Source of the DNA: CAVSWN01 sp046728115
GTDB lineage: Bacteria; Acidobacteriota; Vicinamibacteria; Vicinamibacterales; CAVVIG01
Length of the DNA stretch: 14,198 bases
Direction of reading: 5' to 3'
Assembly (NCBI GenBank): GCA_046728115.1
Contig: JBKPDW010000552.1
Coordinates: 1-14,198 of the forward strand
In this document: positions 14,152 to 14,198 of the stretch, piece by piece
Layout of the letters: every line of letters starts with the position of its first letter
How positions within the stretch are numbered: position 1 is the stretch's first letter
The notes under the pieces: generated by a model
The model's input: only the letters and a program-made list of their open reading frames with translations
Told to the model about the DNA's origin: nothing
Database searches by the model: none
Position numbers and translations under genes: made by a program

Positions 14152-14198
14152 TGCTGATCGATGCGATAGGCCGCCGTCATCATCGCGCACCGACGCCT
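14148..14198 (-). CDS. Possible C-terminal end of an upstream gene, cut by the window edge
   Basis: One minus-strand frame is open from the right edge for 16 codons (ending A-A-Y-R-I-D-Q-Q) to a TGA at 14148-14150. That stop overlaps the ATG at 14151 as ATGA, the same junction type seen twice elsewhere in this window, and the large gene has no clear ribosome site of its own. The open stretch is too short to prove coding, so it may simply be intergenic. Confidence 0.2.
   Translation of the reverse strand, partial: RRRCAMMTAAYRIDQQ

Overview
The window is GC-rich, densely coded bacterial DNA with no rRNA, tRNA, insertion sequence, CRISPR array or phage gene that I can see. Gene content is dominated by exported TPR proteins, CRTAC1-type (FG-GAP/VCBS plus ASPIC/UnbV) beta-propeller proteins, a secreted GH31 glucosidase and an SGLT-like sodium/sugar symporter. 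This mix, with the base composition, suggests a soil or sediment Acidobacteriota genome (Vicinamibacteria-like), or less likely Planctomycetota or Verrucomicrobiota. That assignment is inference; there is no phylogenetic marker here.

Left half, minus strand (1-5707): a four-gene operon read right to left. The order is TPR protein (13 repeats), CRTAC1 protein, TPR protein (9 repeats), CRTAC1 protein (cut by the left edge before its C-terminal UnbV domain). Every junction overlaps by 1 to 17 bases, so the four are probably translationally coupled. The block is two tandem TPR-then-CRTAC1 units. All four proteins begin with export signals or membrane-anchor-like N-termini.

Centre, plus strand (5772-8026): an SGLT-type sodium/sugar symporter is followed by a 186-residue protein of unknown function, overlapping by ATGA. 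A 64-base region (5708-5771) separates this pair from the divergent TPR/CRTAC1 operon and must hold both promoters. Candidate extended -10 elements are visible in both directions.

Right half, minus strand (8037-14151): a very large exported protein that fuses TPRs, a seven-motif FG-GAP propeller, a UnbV domain and about 430 further residues. It is followed after 64 bases by a secreted GH31 alpha-glucosidase. The GH31 gene converges on the unknown plus-strand gene with only 10 bases between them.

Working together (inference): the glucosidase would release glucose outside the cytoplasmic membrane, the symporter would import it, and the TPR/propeller proteins would form exported scaffolds or ligand-binding complexes. 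The large fusion protein has its modules in the same order as the separate genes of the left operon, which suggests that the TPR and CRTAC1 proteins are physical partners. No stretch longer than 300 bases lacks a gene; the largest gaps are two of 64 bases (5708-5771 and 10542-10605).
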